Source of the DNA: Catellatospora bangladeshensis
GTDB lineage: Bacteria; Actinomycetota; Actinomycetes; Mycobacteriales; Micromonosporaceae
Assembly: GCF_016862575.1 (NCBI RefSeq)
Contig: NZ_BONF01000052.1
Coordinates: 1 to 64,000 of the forward strand
DNA: 64,000 nt
Direction of reading: 5' to 3'
The notes under the pieces were generated by a model, which saw only the letters and a list, made by a program, of their open reading frames with translations, was not told where the DNA came from and searched no databases. Positions 16,703 through 25,508 of this stretch are shown here, piece by piece. Position 1 is the stretch's first letter; the number at the start of each line of letters is the position of its first letter. Both the position numbers and the translations under genes were made by a program.

Positions 16703-19180
16703 CTACAAGCGGATGCGGTCGTTCGCGGGGTCGTAGAGGGGGCGGAGGGAGACCAGTGCCGGGTAGGTGCGGTCGGCGATCTCGACCGTCCAGCTCCCCG
16801 CGTCGATCCACGCCTGGTCGAGGGGCTGGTCACCCGCGTCGATCATCGCGAGGCCGACGGCGCCGCCCAGGGTGTGGCCGTAGGACGCGGCGCGGATGTA
16901 GCCGACGGGCACGCCGTCGCGGCGGACCACCTCGGCGTGGAACATCAGCGGCTCCGGGTCGGTGACCAGGATCTGCAGCAGGCGGCGGCGCAGCGGCCCC
17001 TCGGCCTTCCTCGCCAGCACGGCATCCCGGCCGATGAACCCGCCGGGCTTGTCCAGCGCGACCGCGAAGCCGAGCCCCGCCTCCAGCACCGAGTCGGTGT
17101 TGTCGATGTCGTGGCCGTAGTCGCGGTAGCCCTTCTCCATGCGCAGGCTGGACAGCGCCTTGAGCCCCGCGTGGCGCAGCCCCAGCGGCCGCCCGGCCTC
17201 GGTCAGCCGGTCGTACGCGTGCACCGCCTGCTCGGCCGGCACGTACAGCTCGTACCCCAGCTCGCCGAGGTACGTGATCCGGATGCACAGCGCGCGGGCG
17301 AACCCGAGGTCGATCTCGCGCGCGGCCCGGAACGGGAACGCCTCGTTCGAGACGTCCGCGGTCGTCACGGCCGCGAGCAGCTCGCGCGAGCGCGGACCCT
17401 GGATGTTGATCTGGGCGTACGCCCCGGTCACGTCGGTGGCGAAGGCGTGCGCGCCGGTCTGCTCGAAGTGGCGGCGCAAACGCGTCTCGACGTGCCGGTG
17501 CGCGGTGTCGGAGGCGACCACCCAGAACCGGTCCTCGGCGAGCTTGGTGACGGTCAGGTCGGCCTCCAGCGTGCCGCCCTCGTTCAGCCACTGGGTGTAC
17601 GTGATCACGCCGGGGTCGCCGTTCACCCGGTTGGCGGACAGCCGCTCCAGCGCCTCACCCGCGTCACGCCCCTGGACCAGGAACTTCGCCATGAACGACA
17701 TGTCCATGAGGATCACGCCCTCGCGGGCGGCCCGGTGCTCCTGCGCCCAGTTGCCGAACCAGTTCTGCCGCCCCCAGGACAGCTGCTCGACCTTCGGCTC
17801 CTGCCCCTCGGGGGCGTACCAGTCGGGGCTCTCCCAGCCGCTGACGTCCTTGAAGTAGGCGCGCTGCCCGGCGAGCCGCTCGTGCAGCGGGGACAGCTTC
17901 GCCCCGCGCGCGGTCTCCATCGACTTACCCGGGTAGTGCGGGGCGTAGACCATGCCCAGCGACTCGACGGTGCGGGTGGCCCGGTAGGCGGGATTGCTCT
18001 GGTAGCCGTGCAGCCGGTCGATGTTCATGCCGGTGACGTCGATGTCGGGGCGGCCGTTGAGGATCCAGTGGGCCATGGCGCGGCCGATGCCGCCGCCGGT
18101 CAGGATGCCGATCGAGTTCAGGCCGGCCGCGACGAAGTAGTTCCTCAGCTCGGGCGCCTCGCCGACGATCGGGGCGAGGTCCGGGGTGAAGCTCTCCGGC
18201 CCGCAGAAGAACTTGCGTACGCCGACCTCGGTGGAGATCGGGATGCGGGCCATCGCCTTCTCCAGGTACGGCGCCATGCGGTCCCAGTCCGGGGGCAGCT
18301 CGCCGAAGGAGAACGAGTCCGGGATCCCGTCCACCTTCCACGGAGCACAGACCGCCTCGAACAGGCCGATCATGAGCCCGGCGCCCTCCTCGCGGAAGTA
18401 CCCGTACGACGACGGGTCCTCCAGCACCGGCAGGTCGCCGTGCATGCCGTCGATCGGCTCGGTGATCAGGTAGTAGTGCTCGGCGGCCTGGAGCGGGATG
18501 CTGACGCCCGCCTTCTCGCCGAGCTGGCGGGCCCACATGCCGGCGCAGTTGACCACGTACTCGGCCTCGATGTCGCCGTAGGGCGTACGCACGCCGGTGA
18601 CCGTGTTGCCCTGCCGCAGGAAGCCGGTGGCGGGGACGCCCTCGATGACGCGTACGCCCTGCATCCGGGCGCCCTTGGCCAGCGACATGGTGACGTCGAC
18701 GGGGTTGGCCCGGCCGTCCTCGGCCACGTAGAAGCCCGCCAGCACGTCGTCGGTGTGCGCGAGCGGGAACAGGCCCTTGACCTCGGCAGGGGAGACCTCG
18801 TGCACGTCGATGCCGCACAGCCGGTTGAACGCGGCGACGCGGCGGTACTCCTCCAGCCGGTCGGTGTCGGTGGCCACCTGCACGAAGCCGACCTGCTTCA
18901 GGCCGGTGGCCAGGCCCGTCTCCGCCTCCAGCCGCGCGTACAGGTCGCGGGTGTACTTGCGCAGCTCGGTCGAGGTCTCCGAGAGCGAGCCGAAGGTGAC
19001 CATGAGCCCGGCGGCGTGCCAGGTGGTGCCGGAGGTGAGCCGGTCGCGCTCCAGCAGCACCACGTCTTTGCAACCCATGTGCGCCAGGTGGTACGCGATG
19101 GAGGTGCCGATGATGCCGCCGCCGACGACCACCACGCGGGCGCGGTCGGGCAGCTGGGGAGCGGATGTGTCGGGCGTCAT
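16703..19180 (-). CDS. FAD-dependent dimethylglycine/sarcosine dehydrogenase-like enzyme with GCV_T domain
   Basis: The 825-residue protein has an N-terminal DAO-type FAD domain: VVVVGGGIIGTSIAYHL at about 17-33 and TSGTTWHAAGLM around 49-60. Residues about 430-825 resemble the aminomethyltransferase (GCV_T) fold that captures the one-carbon unit on tetrahydrofolate, with YFKDVSGWESPDWYAP, GELGYELYVP and MEKGYRDYGHDI. The family oxidatively demethylates dimethylglycine or sarcosine in glycine-betaine breakdown. The ATG at 19180 is listed. A TTG 13 codons upstream overlaps the TetR stop (TTGA) and is a real alternative that would couple the two genes. The substrate is inferred from the family. 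Confidence 0.9.
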   Translation of the reverse strand: MTPDTSAPQLPDRARVVVVGGGIIGTSIAYHLAHMGCKDVVLLERDRLTSGTTWHAAGLMVTFGSLSETSTELRKYTRDLYARLEAETGLATGLKQVGFVQVATDTDRLEEYRRVAAFNRLCGIDVHEVSPAEVKGLFPLAHTDDVLAGFYVAEDGRANPVDVTMSLAKGARMQGVRVIEGVPATGFLRQGNTVTGVRTPYGDIEAEYVVNCAGMWARQLGEKAGVSIPLQAAEHYYLITEPIDGMHGDLPVLEDPSSYGYFREEGAGLMIGLFEAVCAPWKVDGIPDSFSFGELPPDWDRMAPYLEKAMARIPISTEVGVRKFFCGPESFTPDLAPIVGEAPELRNYFVAAGLNSIGILTGGGIGRAMAHWILNGRPDIDVTGMNIDRLHGYQSNPAYRATRTVESLGMVYAPHYPGKSMETARGAKLSPLHERLAGQRAYFKDVSGWESPDWYAPEGQEPKVEQLSWGRQNWFGNWAQEHRAAREGVILMDMSFMAKFLVQGRDAGEALERLSANRVNGDPGVITYTQWLNEGGTLEADLTVTKLAEDRFWVVASDTAHRHVETRLRRHFEQTGAHAFATDVTGAYAQINIQGPRSRELLAAVTTADVSNEAFPFRAAREIDLGFARALCIRITYLGELGYELYVPAEQAVHAYDRLTEAGRPLGLRHAGLKALSSLRMEKGYRDYGHDIDNTDSVLEAGLGFAVALDKPGGFIGRDAVLARKAEGPLRRRLLQILVTDPEPLMFHAEVVRRDGVPVGYIRAASYGHTLGGAVGLAMIDAGDQPLDQAWIDAGSWTVEIADRTYPALVSLRPLYDPANDRIRL

Positions 19181-19215
19181 AGCGGGCGAGCCTACCGTCC
19201 TGAGCCGCCGATCAG

Positions 19216-19920
19216 TCAATCAGCGGCGCCGACCGGCCTGACCTGCGACGAGAAGAAGGCGAGCTCCGCTTCGAACAGCGGTTCGGTGTTGGTCGCGGCC
19301 CAGCTCAGCTGGCCGAACAGCTCCGCCGCGAGCACCCCGTAGAGCCTGGTCCAGGAGTTCAGGAACACCGCGGTCACCTCCAGCGGCAGCTCGCCCTGCG
19401 CGGGCAGCGCCCCGGCGAGCCGGTCCAGGTCGACGTGCGCGGCCTCGGGCAGCCGTCCGGCCTCCCACAGCTCCACCATCGGCTGGATGAAGATCGCGCC
19501 GAAGCACGCGCCCGCGTGCTCCAGGTCGACGCACTGCTCGTGGAACTGCTCCACGCCCGGCACGGGCGGGCCGAAGATCAGCGTGGCCTCGGGGCGGTGC
19601 GCCAGGGCCCAGGTGCGCAGCGCGCGGGCCATGACGACGAGCCGCTCGACCGGGTCCGCGGCCGGGTCCAGTGCGTCGCGGGCGGCCTCGCACTGGGCGC
19701 GCACCTCGTCGAACAGGTCCGTGCACAGCTCGATGACCAGCGCGTCCAGCGCGGGGAAGTAGCGGTAGAGCGCCGCGGCGGTCATGCCCATGTCCCGGGC
19801 GATGGCGCGCAGCGAGACGCTCGCCGGGCCGCCCGCGACCAGCTGCGTCCGGGCCAGCTCCTTGATCTCGGCCACGGTGCGCTCGCGCAGCCGCTCACGG
19901 CGGTGTGAGGTGTCCGACAT
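19216..19920 (-). CDS. TetR family transcriptional regulator
   Basis: The 234-residue protein has the TetR helix-turn-helix at about residues 10-57 (TVAEIKELARTQLVAGGPAS, LRAIARDMGMTAAALYRYFP) and an all-alpha C-terminal ligand domain of the WHG-like type. It is immediately upstream of the dehydrogenase gene on the same strand and divergent from the MMPL gene. A palindrome lies in the shared promoter region. It may control one or both. The ATG at MSDTSHRRERL is preferred over an in-frame start 15 codons upstream, which would cover the promoter region. Confidence 0.92.
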   Translation of the reverse strand: MSDTSHRRERLRERTVAEIKELARTQLVAGGPASVSLRAIARDMGMTAAALYRYFPALDALVIELCTDLFDEVRAQCEAARDALDPAADPVERLVVMARALRTWALAHRPEATLIFGPPVPGVEQFHEQCVDLEHAGACFGAIFIQPMVELWEAGRLPEAAHVDLDRLAGALPAQGELPLEVTAVFLNSWTRLYGVLAAELFGQLSWAATNTEPLFEAELAFFSSQVRPVGAAD

Positions 19921-19969
19921 CGAGCCCCCTTGACGGCGGTGAACGATGTCCGCGAAAGTAAACACCGTT

Positions 19970-19983
19970 CACTCAAATGAGTG
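19970..19983. promoter_or_regulatory. candidate TetR operator between tetR and the MMPL gene
   Basis: CACTCA-AA-TGAGTG is a palindrome centred in the divergent promoter region. GTGAACG and CGTTCAC about 20 bases apart flank the tetR side. Position and symmetry fit autoregulation plus control of the transporter; no binding data are implied. Confidence 0.5.
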
Positions 19984-20018
19984 CTGTAAACATCATACGG
20001 GTTCCGGAAGGGAAACTG

Positions 20019-22127
20019 ATGTTCGCGTGGTGGGGGCGGGCCGTGGTCCGGTTGCGCTGGCTGGTGCTGGCCGTCGCGGCGGCGGTCGTGGTCATCGGTG
20101 CGACGTGGGGCGGCGGCGTCTTCAACGACCTGATCAGCGGCGGGTTCGACGACCCGGGCAGCCCGAGCAGCCGGGCGCACCGGGAGATCACCGCCCAGCT
20201 CGGGCGGCAGGACGTCGACATCCTGGCGCTGTACTCGTCCGAGAGCCTGACCTACGACCAGCCCGCGTTCCGGGACGCGGTCACCGCCGTGGCGACGGAG
20301 CTGTCCGGGCGGCCCGAGGTGACCAGCGTCGTCGGCGCGTACACCCCCGGGGTGCCGCCGCGCTTCGCCTCCGCCGACGGGCACGCCACCTACCTGGCGA
20401 TCCAGTTGCGCGACGGGGACGAGAACAGCAAGCTCGCCGACCTCGCCGCGCTGCGGCCCGAGCTGACCGCGGCCGGGCTGGAGACCGAGGTCGGCGGGCT
20501 GATGCCGTTCCTCGACGACGCCAACACGCAGATCAGCGACGACATCACCAAGGCCGAGCTGATCAGCCTGCCGATCCTGCTGGTGCTGCTGGTCTTCATC
20601 TTCCGGGGCCTGGTCGCGGCGGCCACGCCGCTGTTCGTCGGCATCCTCGCGGTGCTCGGCGCGTTCATCGCGGTGCGCCTCATCGCGCAGGTCACCGACG
20701 TGTCCGTGTTCGCGGTCAACATCATCACGATGCTCGGCCTGGGTATGGCCATCGACTACGCGCTGTTCGTGGTGAGCCGGTTCCGCGAGGAGCTGGCCGC
20801 CGGGCGCACCCCTGCCGAAGCCGTCGCGCACACGCTGGCCACGGCCGGGCGCACCGTGCTGGTCTCCGGGCTGACCGTGGCGCTCGCGCTGGCCAGCCTG
20901 CTGATCTTCCCGATGGACTTCCTCAAGTCCATGGCCTGGGGCGGCATGGCCGCCGTGCTGGTCGCCATGCTCGCCGCGCTCACCGCGCTGCCCGCCCTGC
21001 TCGCGGTGCTCGGGCCGAAGGTCAACGCGCTGCGCGTACCGCTGCCGAAGATCTTCTCGCCGAAGGCGGCGGGCGAGGGCGGCTGGGCCCGCATCGCCCG
21101 CAGCGTGATGCGCCGCCCAGTGGTGTACGCCGTCGCCGTGGCCGCGTTCCTGGTGCTCATGGCGACGCCGTTCCTGGGGGCGAAGTTCGGCGGGTTCGAC
21201 GAGCGGGTGCTGCCGGCCGGCACGGAGTCGCGCACCGTCACCGAGCGCATCGCCGCCGAGTTCCCGGGTGGCAGCGCCGCCCCGATCAGCGTGCTGGTCG
21301 TCGGGTCCGGCGCCGAGGACATGCTGGCCCGGGTCAAGGCCGTCGAGGGGGTCACGGACGCCGCGATCACCGCGCAGCGCGGGCAGGCGACGCTGATCTC
21401 GGCCTCCTACCCCGGTGAGCCCGCCGACGAGAGCGCCCGCGACATCGTCGACCGGATCCGGGAGCTGCCCGCGCCCGCGGGGGCGGAGGTGCTGGTCGGT
21501 GGGCGCACCGCGGCCGACCAGGACCAGCTCGAGTCGCTCGGCTCGCGGCTGCCGTGGATGCTCGGCATGGTCGCGGTCAGCACCTTCCTGCTGCTCTTCC
21601 TGGCCTTCGGGTCGGTGGTGCTGCCGCTCAAGGCGATCGCGATGAACGTGATCTCGATCGGGGCGTCGTTCGGGGTCGTCGTCTGGATCTTCCAGGACGG
21701 GCACCTGTCGGAGTGGCTGGGCTTCACGGTCACCGGGTTCCTGGAGCCCGGGAACATGGTGCTGATGCTGGCCGTGCTGTTCGGGCTGGCCACCGACTAC
21801 GAGGTGTTCCTGCTGTCCCGGGTGCGTGAGGAGTGGGACGCGACCGGGGACAACACCCAGGCCGTCGCGTCCGGCCTGCAGCGCACCGGCGGGATCATCA
21901 CCGCGGCGGCGATGCTGCTGATCGTGGTGCTGGGCGGCTTCGCCACCGGCGGCGCGACCACCATCAAGGTGCTCGGCATCGGCATGGTCGTCGCGGTGGC
22001 CATCGACGCCGCGCTGGTCCGGGCGGTGCTGGTGCCCGCCACGATGCGCCTGCTCGGACGGTGGAACTGGTGGGCGCCCGGCCCCCTCCGCCTGGTCTAC
22101 CGCCGCTACGGCCTCAAGGAGGCCTGA
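20019..22127 (+). CDS. MMPL/RND family membrane transporter
   Basis: The 702-residue protein has the duplicated RND layout: one N-terminal helix (RLRWLVLAVAAAVVVIGATW), a periplasmic-type loop of about 150 residues, a block of five to six helices, then the same again. The MMPL signature GLGMAIDYALFVVSRFREE is present in the first half and FGLATDYEVFLLSRVREEW in the second, each with the proton-relay Asp-Tyr. These transporters export lipids, pigments or drugs by proton motive force. The ATG after GGAAGGGAAACTG is chosen over an upstream in-frame ATG that overlaps the operator. Regulation by the divergent TetR is likely; the substrate is unknown. Confidence 0.93.
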   Translation: MFAWWGRAVVRLRWLVLAVAAAVVVIGATWGGGVFNDLISGGFDDPGSPSSRAHREITAQLGRQDVDILALYSSESLTYDQPAFRDAVTAVATELSGRPEVTSVVGAYTPGVPPRFASADGHATYLAIQLRDGDENSKLADLAALRPELTAAGLETEVGGLMPFLDDANTQISDDITKAELISLPILLVLLVFIFRGLVAAATPLFVGILAVLGAFIAVRLIAQVTDVSVFAVNIITMLGLGMAIDYALFVVSRFREELAAGRTPAEAVAHTLATAGRTVLVSGLTVALALASLLIFPMDFLKSMAWGGMAAVLVAMLAALTALPALLAVLGPKVNALRVPLPKIFSPKAAGEGGWARIARSVMRRPVVYAVAVAAFLVLMATPFLGAKFGGFDERVLPAGTESRTVTERIAAEFPGGSAAPISVLVVGSGAEDMLARVKAVEGVTDAAITAQRGQATLISASYPGEPADESARDIVDRIRELPAPAGAEVLVGGRTAADQDQLESLGSRLPWMLGMVAVSTFLLLFLAFGSVVLPLKAIAMNVISIGASFGVVVWIFQDGHLSEWLGFTVTGFLEPGNMVLMLAVLFGLATDYEVFLLSRVREEWDATGDNTQAVASGLQRTGGIITAAAMLLIVVLGGFATGGATTIKVLGIGMVVAVAIDAALVRAVLVPATMRLLGRWNWWAPGPLRLVYRRYGLKEA

Positions 22128-22169
22128 CCCTGGCCACCGGCGCCTCGCGGGGGGCGGGGCGCCGGCCCA

Positions 22170-22232
22170 AGATCGCGGTCTCGTGTCGAAAAGTGCGCTT
22201 GGAGCCCACCTTTGGACACGAGACCGCGATCT
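22170..22232. repeat. intergenic palindrome, family 1, copy A
   Basis: Perfect 18-base arms AGATCGCGGTCTCGTGTC and its complement enclose 27 bases. The copy sits just after the MMPL gene. Confidence 0.85.
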
Positions 22233-22282
22233 CCGCGTGGCCGGTGGAGTCTCCCGGCGGCCAGGAGTGTCCGTCGCCCAGT

Positions 22283-22349
22283 GAAGATCGGCGGTTCGTG
22301 TCGAAAGGTGGGGCCAGACCGCAGGTTTCGACACGAGACCGCGATCTTC
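22283..22349. repeat. intergenic palindrome, family 1, copy B
   Basis: Arms GAAGATCGGCGGTTCGTGTC and GACACGAGACCGCGATCTTC are partly mismatched in the middle, but TCGAAA/TTTCGA extends the inner stem. It is about 50 bases from copy A. Confidence 0.8.
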
Positions 22350-22484
22350 GGAGGCAGAGGCCGCCGGGGAAGGGCCGGAAACCCTTGGTACACAAGGCGT
22401 TCACGCGAGCGCGGGCTGGATGACGTCCGCGGCCCCTAGCGTGCTCGATGTCACTCAAGACATCGACATGTGTGGAGGTCTACC

Positions 22485-23639
22485 GTGGATCGTCGTAACC
22501 TGCTGCGGGCCGGAGTCGTGGGCGGGGCCGCCGCCGCCTTCTCGGGCGCGCTGTGGAAGGAGGCGTTCGCCGCACCGGCGCAGCCGGGCCCGGGGCCGTA
22601 CGGCGCGCTCCAGGCCGCCGACGCGAACGGGATCATGCTGCCGTCCGGCTTCACCAGCCGGGTGATCGCCCGCACCGGCCAGACCGTGCCCGGCACCTCC
22701 TACACCTGGCACAGCGCACCGGACGGCGGCGCCTGCTTCGCCGACGGCTCGGGCTGGATTTACGTGTCGAACTCGGAGGTCTCCTCGGGCGGCGCGTCGG
22801 CGGTGCGGTTCAACTCGGGCGGGACGGTGACGGGGGCGTACCGCATCCTGTCCGGGACCTCGACGAACTGCGCCGGCGGGCACACCCCGTGGAACACCTG
22901 GCTGTCCTGCGAGGAGACGACCACCGGGCGGGTCTGGGAGACCGACCCGTGGGGCGTGAACGCGGCGGTCGCCCGGCCCGCGATGGGCCGGTTCAAGCAC
23001 GAGGCCGCCGCCTGCGACCCGGTCAACCACGTCATCTACCTGACCGAGGACCAGTCCGACGGCTGCTTCTACCGGTTCATCCCGAACACCTGGGGCAACC
23101 TGTCCGCCGGCACGCTGCAGGTGGCCAAGGGCGGCACGGGCACCGCGCTCACGCTGACCTGGGCGACCGTGCCCGACCCGGACGGCTCGCCGACCGCGAC
23201 CCGCAACCAGGTCAGCGGCGTGAAGCGGTTCAACGGTGGTGAGGGCTGCTGGTACGACAACGGCATCATCTACTTCACCACCAAGGGCGACAATCGAGTC
23301 TGGGCGTACAACACGGCCACCGCGTTCATCGAGCTGGCGTACGACGACTCGCTGGTGAGCGGCACGGCCCCGCTGACCGGGGTCGACAACATCACCGGCA
23401 GCGCCACCAGCGGCGACCTGTACGTCGCCGAGGACGGGGGCAACATGGAGATCTGCGTCATCACGCCGGACGACGTGATCGCGCCGTTCCTGCGCATCAC
23501 GGGGCAGGGCTCCTCGGAGATCACCGGCCCGGCGTTCAACCCGGCCGGGAACCGCTTCTACTTCTCCTCGCAGCGGGGCACCTCCGGCTCGTCGTCCGGC
23601 GGGATCACGTACGAGGTGACCGGGCCGTTCCGGTCCTGA
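22485..23639 (+). CDS. Tat-exported PhoX/DUF839 family phosphatase, paralog 1
   Basis: The 384-residue protein begins with a twin-arginine signal (DRRNLLRAGVVGGAAAAF). The mature part is of the PhoX/DUF839 beta-propeller type: ALQAADANGIMLPSGFTSR, TYTWHSAPDGGACFADGSGW, NTWLSCEETTTGRVWETDPW, GRFKHEAAACDP, YLTEDQSDGCFYRFIP, VAEDGGNMEICVI and FNPAGNRFYFSSQRG. PhoX enzymes are calcium/iron-dependent phosphatases of the cell exterior. This is shorter than typical PhoX, so a distinct activity is possible. The GTG is chosen because GGAGG lies six bases upstream; an ATG at 22470 lies before that site. It is directly followed by its paralog. Confidence 0.85.
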   Translation: MDRRNLLRAGVVGGAAAAFSGALWKEAFAAPAQPGPGPYGALQAADANGIMLPSGFTSRVIARTGQTVPGTSYTWHSAPDGGACFADGSGWIYVSNSEVSSGGASAVRFNSGGTVTGAYRILSGTSTNCAGGHTPWNTWLSCEETTTGRVWETDPWGVNAAVARPAMGRFKHEAAACDPVNHVIYLTEDQSDGCFYRFIPNTWGNLSAGTLQVAKGGTGTALTLTWATVPDPDGSPTATRNQVSGVKRFNGGEGCWYDNGIIYFTTKGDNRVWAYNTATAFIELAYDDSLVSGTAPLTGVDNITGSATSGDLYVAEDGGNMEICVITPDDVIAPFLRITGQGSSEITGPAFNPAGNRFYFSSQRGTSGSSSGGITYEVTGPFRS

Positions 23640-23655
23640 GCGCACAGGAGGCAGG

Positions 23656-24813
23656 ATGCGCCGTCGCGAGCTGCTGCGGGCCGGGCTGGCCGGTGCGGGC
23701 GCGGCGGCGCTGTCCGGGGTGCTGTGGCAGCGGGCGTTCGCGGCCACGGCGCTGCCCGGAGACTCGCCGTACGGCGCGCTGCGCCCGCCCGACACGAACG
23801 GCGTGGCGCTGCCGGACGGCTTCACCAGCCGGATCGTGGCCCGGTCCGGGCAGCCGGTGGGCGGCACCGGGTACACCTGGCACCGGGCGCCGGACGGCGG
23901 GGCCTGCTTCGCCGACGGCTCGGGCTGGATCTACGTGTCGAACTCGGAGATCCCCGTGGGTGGCGGCGCCTCGGCGGTGCGGTTCGCGGCGGACGGGTCG
24001 GTCGTGTCGGCGTACCGCATCCTGGCCCGGACCCGCGTGAACTGCGCGGGCGGGGCGACCCCCTGGCAGACCTGGCTGTCCTGCGAGGAGGTGTCCCACG
24101 GGCGGGTCTTCGAGACCGACCCGTGGGGGCGGCGGCCGGCGCCCGCGCGCCTGGCGATGGGCCGGTTCAAGCACGAGGCCGCCGCCTGCGACCCCGAACG
24201 GCGCGCCGTCTACCTCACCGAGGACGAGGAGGACGGCTGCCTCTACCGCTTCCTGCCGGAGACCTGGGGCGACCTGGAGCGGGGACGGCTGCAGGTGCTG
24301 TGCGCCCCGCCGGGCACCACCTCGGGGCCGGTGACCTGGCAGGACGTGCCCAGCCGGGACGGCGCCGGGGTGCCCACCCGGCGGCAGGTGCCCGCCGCGC
24401 TGCGCTTCGACGGTGGTGAGGGCTGCTGGTACGAGAGCGGCGTCTGCTACTTCACCACCAAGGGCGACGACCGGGTGTGGGCGTACGACGCGGCCGCCTC
24501 GGCGCTCGGCCTGGCCTACGACGCGGCGGCGGGCGGCACGCTGAGCGGCGTCGACAGCATCACCGGCGCGCCCCGCAACGCCGATCTGTTCGTCGCCGAG
24601 GACGGCGGCAACATGGAGATCAACGTGATCACGGCCGACGGCACGGTCGGCCCGTTCCTGCGGCTGCCCGGCCAGGACCGCTCGGAGATCACCGGGCCTG
24701 CCTTCAATCCGGCGGGCGACCGGCTCTACTTCTCGTCGCAGCGCGGCTACTCCGGCGCCCGCTCCGGCTCCGGCGGCATCACCTACGAGGTCACCGGCCC
24801 GTTCCGCGCCTGA
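23656..24813 (+). CDS. Tat-exported PhoX/DUF839 family phosphatase, paralog 2
   Basis: The 385-residue protein is a close paralog of the preceding gene along its whole length: RRRELLRAGLAGAGAAAL Tat signal, TYTWHRAPDGGACFADGSGW (here beginning GYTW), QTWLSCEEVSHGRVFETDPW, RFKHEAAACDPERRAVYLTE, FDGGEGCWYESG and VAEDGGNMEINVI. Only 16 bases separate the two genes, and CAGGAGGCAGG precedes the ATG, so they form an operon derived by tandem duplication. The role is extracellular phosphate or phosphoester use by family; the specific substrate is unknown. Confidence 0.85.
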   Translation: MRRRELLRAGLAGAGAAALSGVLWQRAFAATALPGDSPYGALRPPDTNGVALPDGFTSRIVARSGQPVGGTGYTWHRAPDGGACFADGSGWIYVSNSEIPVGGGASAVRFAADGSVVSAYRILARTRVNCAGGATPWQTWLSCEEVSHGRVFETDPWGRRPAPARLAMGRFKHEAAACDPERRAVYLTEDEEDGCLYRFLPETWGDLERGRLQVLCAPPGTTSGPVTWQDVPSRDGAGVPTRRQVPAALRFDGGEGCWYESGVCYFTTKGDDRVWAYDAAASALGLAYDAAAGGTLSGVDSITGAPRNADLFVAEDGGNMEINVITADGTVGPFLRLPGQDRSEITGPAFNPAGDRLYFSSQRGYSGARSGSGGITYEVTGPFRA

Positions 24814-24829
24814 GGCCCGATTTGTGCCG

Positions 24830-24858
24830 TTGACCGGCTGGTGGGCGGTCGGAATACT
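24830..24858 (+). promoter_or_regulatory. sigma-70-type promoter upstream of the mini-ORF and GNAT gene
   Basis: TTGACC and AATACT are separated by exactly 17 bases. The mini-ORF ATG begins six bases after the -10 hexamer, at or near the expected transcription start. Confidence 0.6.
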
Positions 24859-24864
24859 GCCCGG

Positions 24865-24957
24865 ATGCAGATCCACAGCGCGGACCTCGTCGAGGTGACC
24901 CGGGTGCGGGACCACGCCGGATTCCGCCAGGCGCCGCCGAACCCTGCGGAGGTCTGA
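24865..24957 (+). CDS. 30-aa probably leaderless ORF upstream of a GNAT gene
   Basis: The frame begins six bases after a good -10 hexamer and so probably at the 5' end of the mRNA. It encodes MQIHSADLVEVTRVRDHAGF plus ten residues and ends three bases before the acetyltransferase ATG. The downstream gene's Shine-Dalgarno GGAGG lies inside the last codons of this ORF. Ribosomes translating it would therefore reach the next start, which suggests coupling. No family is recognised; it could also be a remnant of a longer gene. Confidence 0.45.
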   Translation: MQIHSADLVEVTRVRDHAGFRQAPPNPAEV

Positions 24958-24960
24958 GCG

Positions 24961-25497
24961 ATGCGCCTGGAGACGGCCCGCCTGCTGGTGCGGGAGTGGA
25001 CCGACAGCCCCGCGGACCTGGACCGCAACTACGACACCTACCGGCGCGAGGAGGTGACGCGCTGGCTCGGCGCGGCCACCCCGCTGGTCAACCGGGAGCA
25101 GTCGCCGCTGCTGATGGATCGGCGCCGGGAGTACTACGCGGCCCACCCCGGCTACGGCGTCTGGGCCGTCGAGGTCCGTGCCACCGGCGTGGTCGCCGGA
25201 TCGGTGCTGCTCAAGGAGATGCCGATCCCGTCCGACGGGCCGGGCCGGGGCGAGATCGAGATCGGCTGGCACCTGCACCCGGACAGCTGGGGCCATGGGT
25301 ACGCCACCGAGGCGGCGCGCGCCGTGCTCGACCACGGCTGGGCGCTCGGGCTCACCGAGATCCACGCCATCGCCCGCCCCGACAACGCGCCGTCGCTGTC
25401 GGTGATGCGCCGCCTCGGCATGACCCGGGTGGGCCGCACCGACCGCTGGTACGACCTCGACGCCGAGCACTACATGATCACCAGGCCCGGCTGGTAG
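24961..25497 (+). CDS. GNAT family N-acetyltransferase (RimJ/RimL type)
   Basis: The 178-residue protein starts MRLETARLLVREWTDSPADL as in RimJ/RimL-type GNATs and has the acetyl-CoA-binding region IGWHLHPDSWGHGYATEAARA followed by IHAIARPDNAPSLSVMRRLG and the C-terminal MTRVGRTDRWYDL. The usual role is acetylation of a protein N-terminus or a small amine; the substrate cannot be told. The start follows GGAGGTCTGAGCG. It appears to be translated with the preceding 30-residue ORF. Confidence 0.9.
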   Translation: MRLETARLLVREWTDSPADLDRNYDTYRREEVTRWLGAATPLVNREQSPLLMDRRREYYAAHPGYGVWAVEVRATGVVAGSVLLKEMPIPSDGPGRGEIEIGWHLHPDSWGHGYATEAARAVLDHGWALGLTEIHAIARPDNAPSLSVMRRLGMTRVGRTDRWYDLDAEHYMITRPGW

Positions 25498-25508
25498 TGC
25501 ACTTTCCC

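Larger units (their letters stand above)
22128..22484. other. intergenic region with two palindromic repeats and the phoX-like promoter region
   Basis: No gene is seen. Two copies of the GATCGCG..TTCGTGTC palindrome family occupy 22170-22232 and 22283-22349. The rest leads into the Tat-exported phosphatase gene and includes its ribosome-binding site GGAGG at 22474-22478. Confidence 0.7.

Noticed and set aside
16874-19342. Long plus-strand open frame opposite the dehydrogenase gene
   Set aside because: The minus strand carries the complete FAD and GCV_T motifs; the plus frame is a shadow.
19782-22334. Long minus-strand open frame opposite the MMPL gene
   Set aside because: The plus strand encodes a clear MMPL transporter with duplicated signatures; the minus product is low-complexity.
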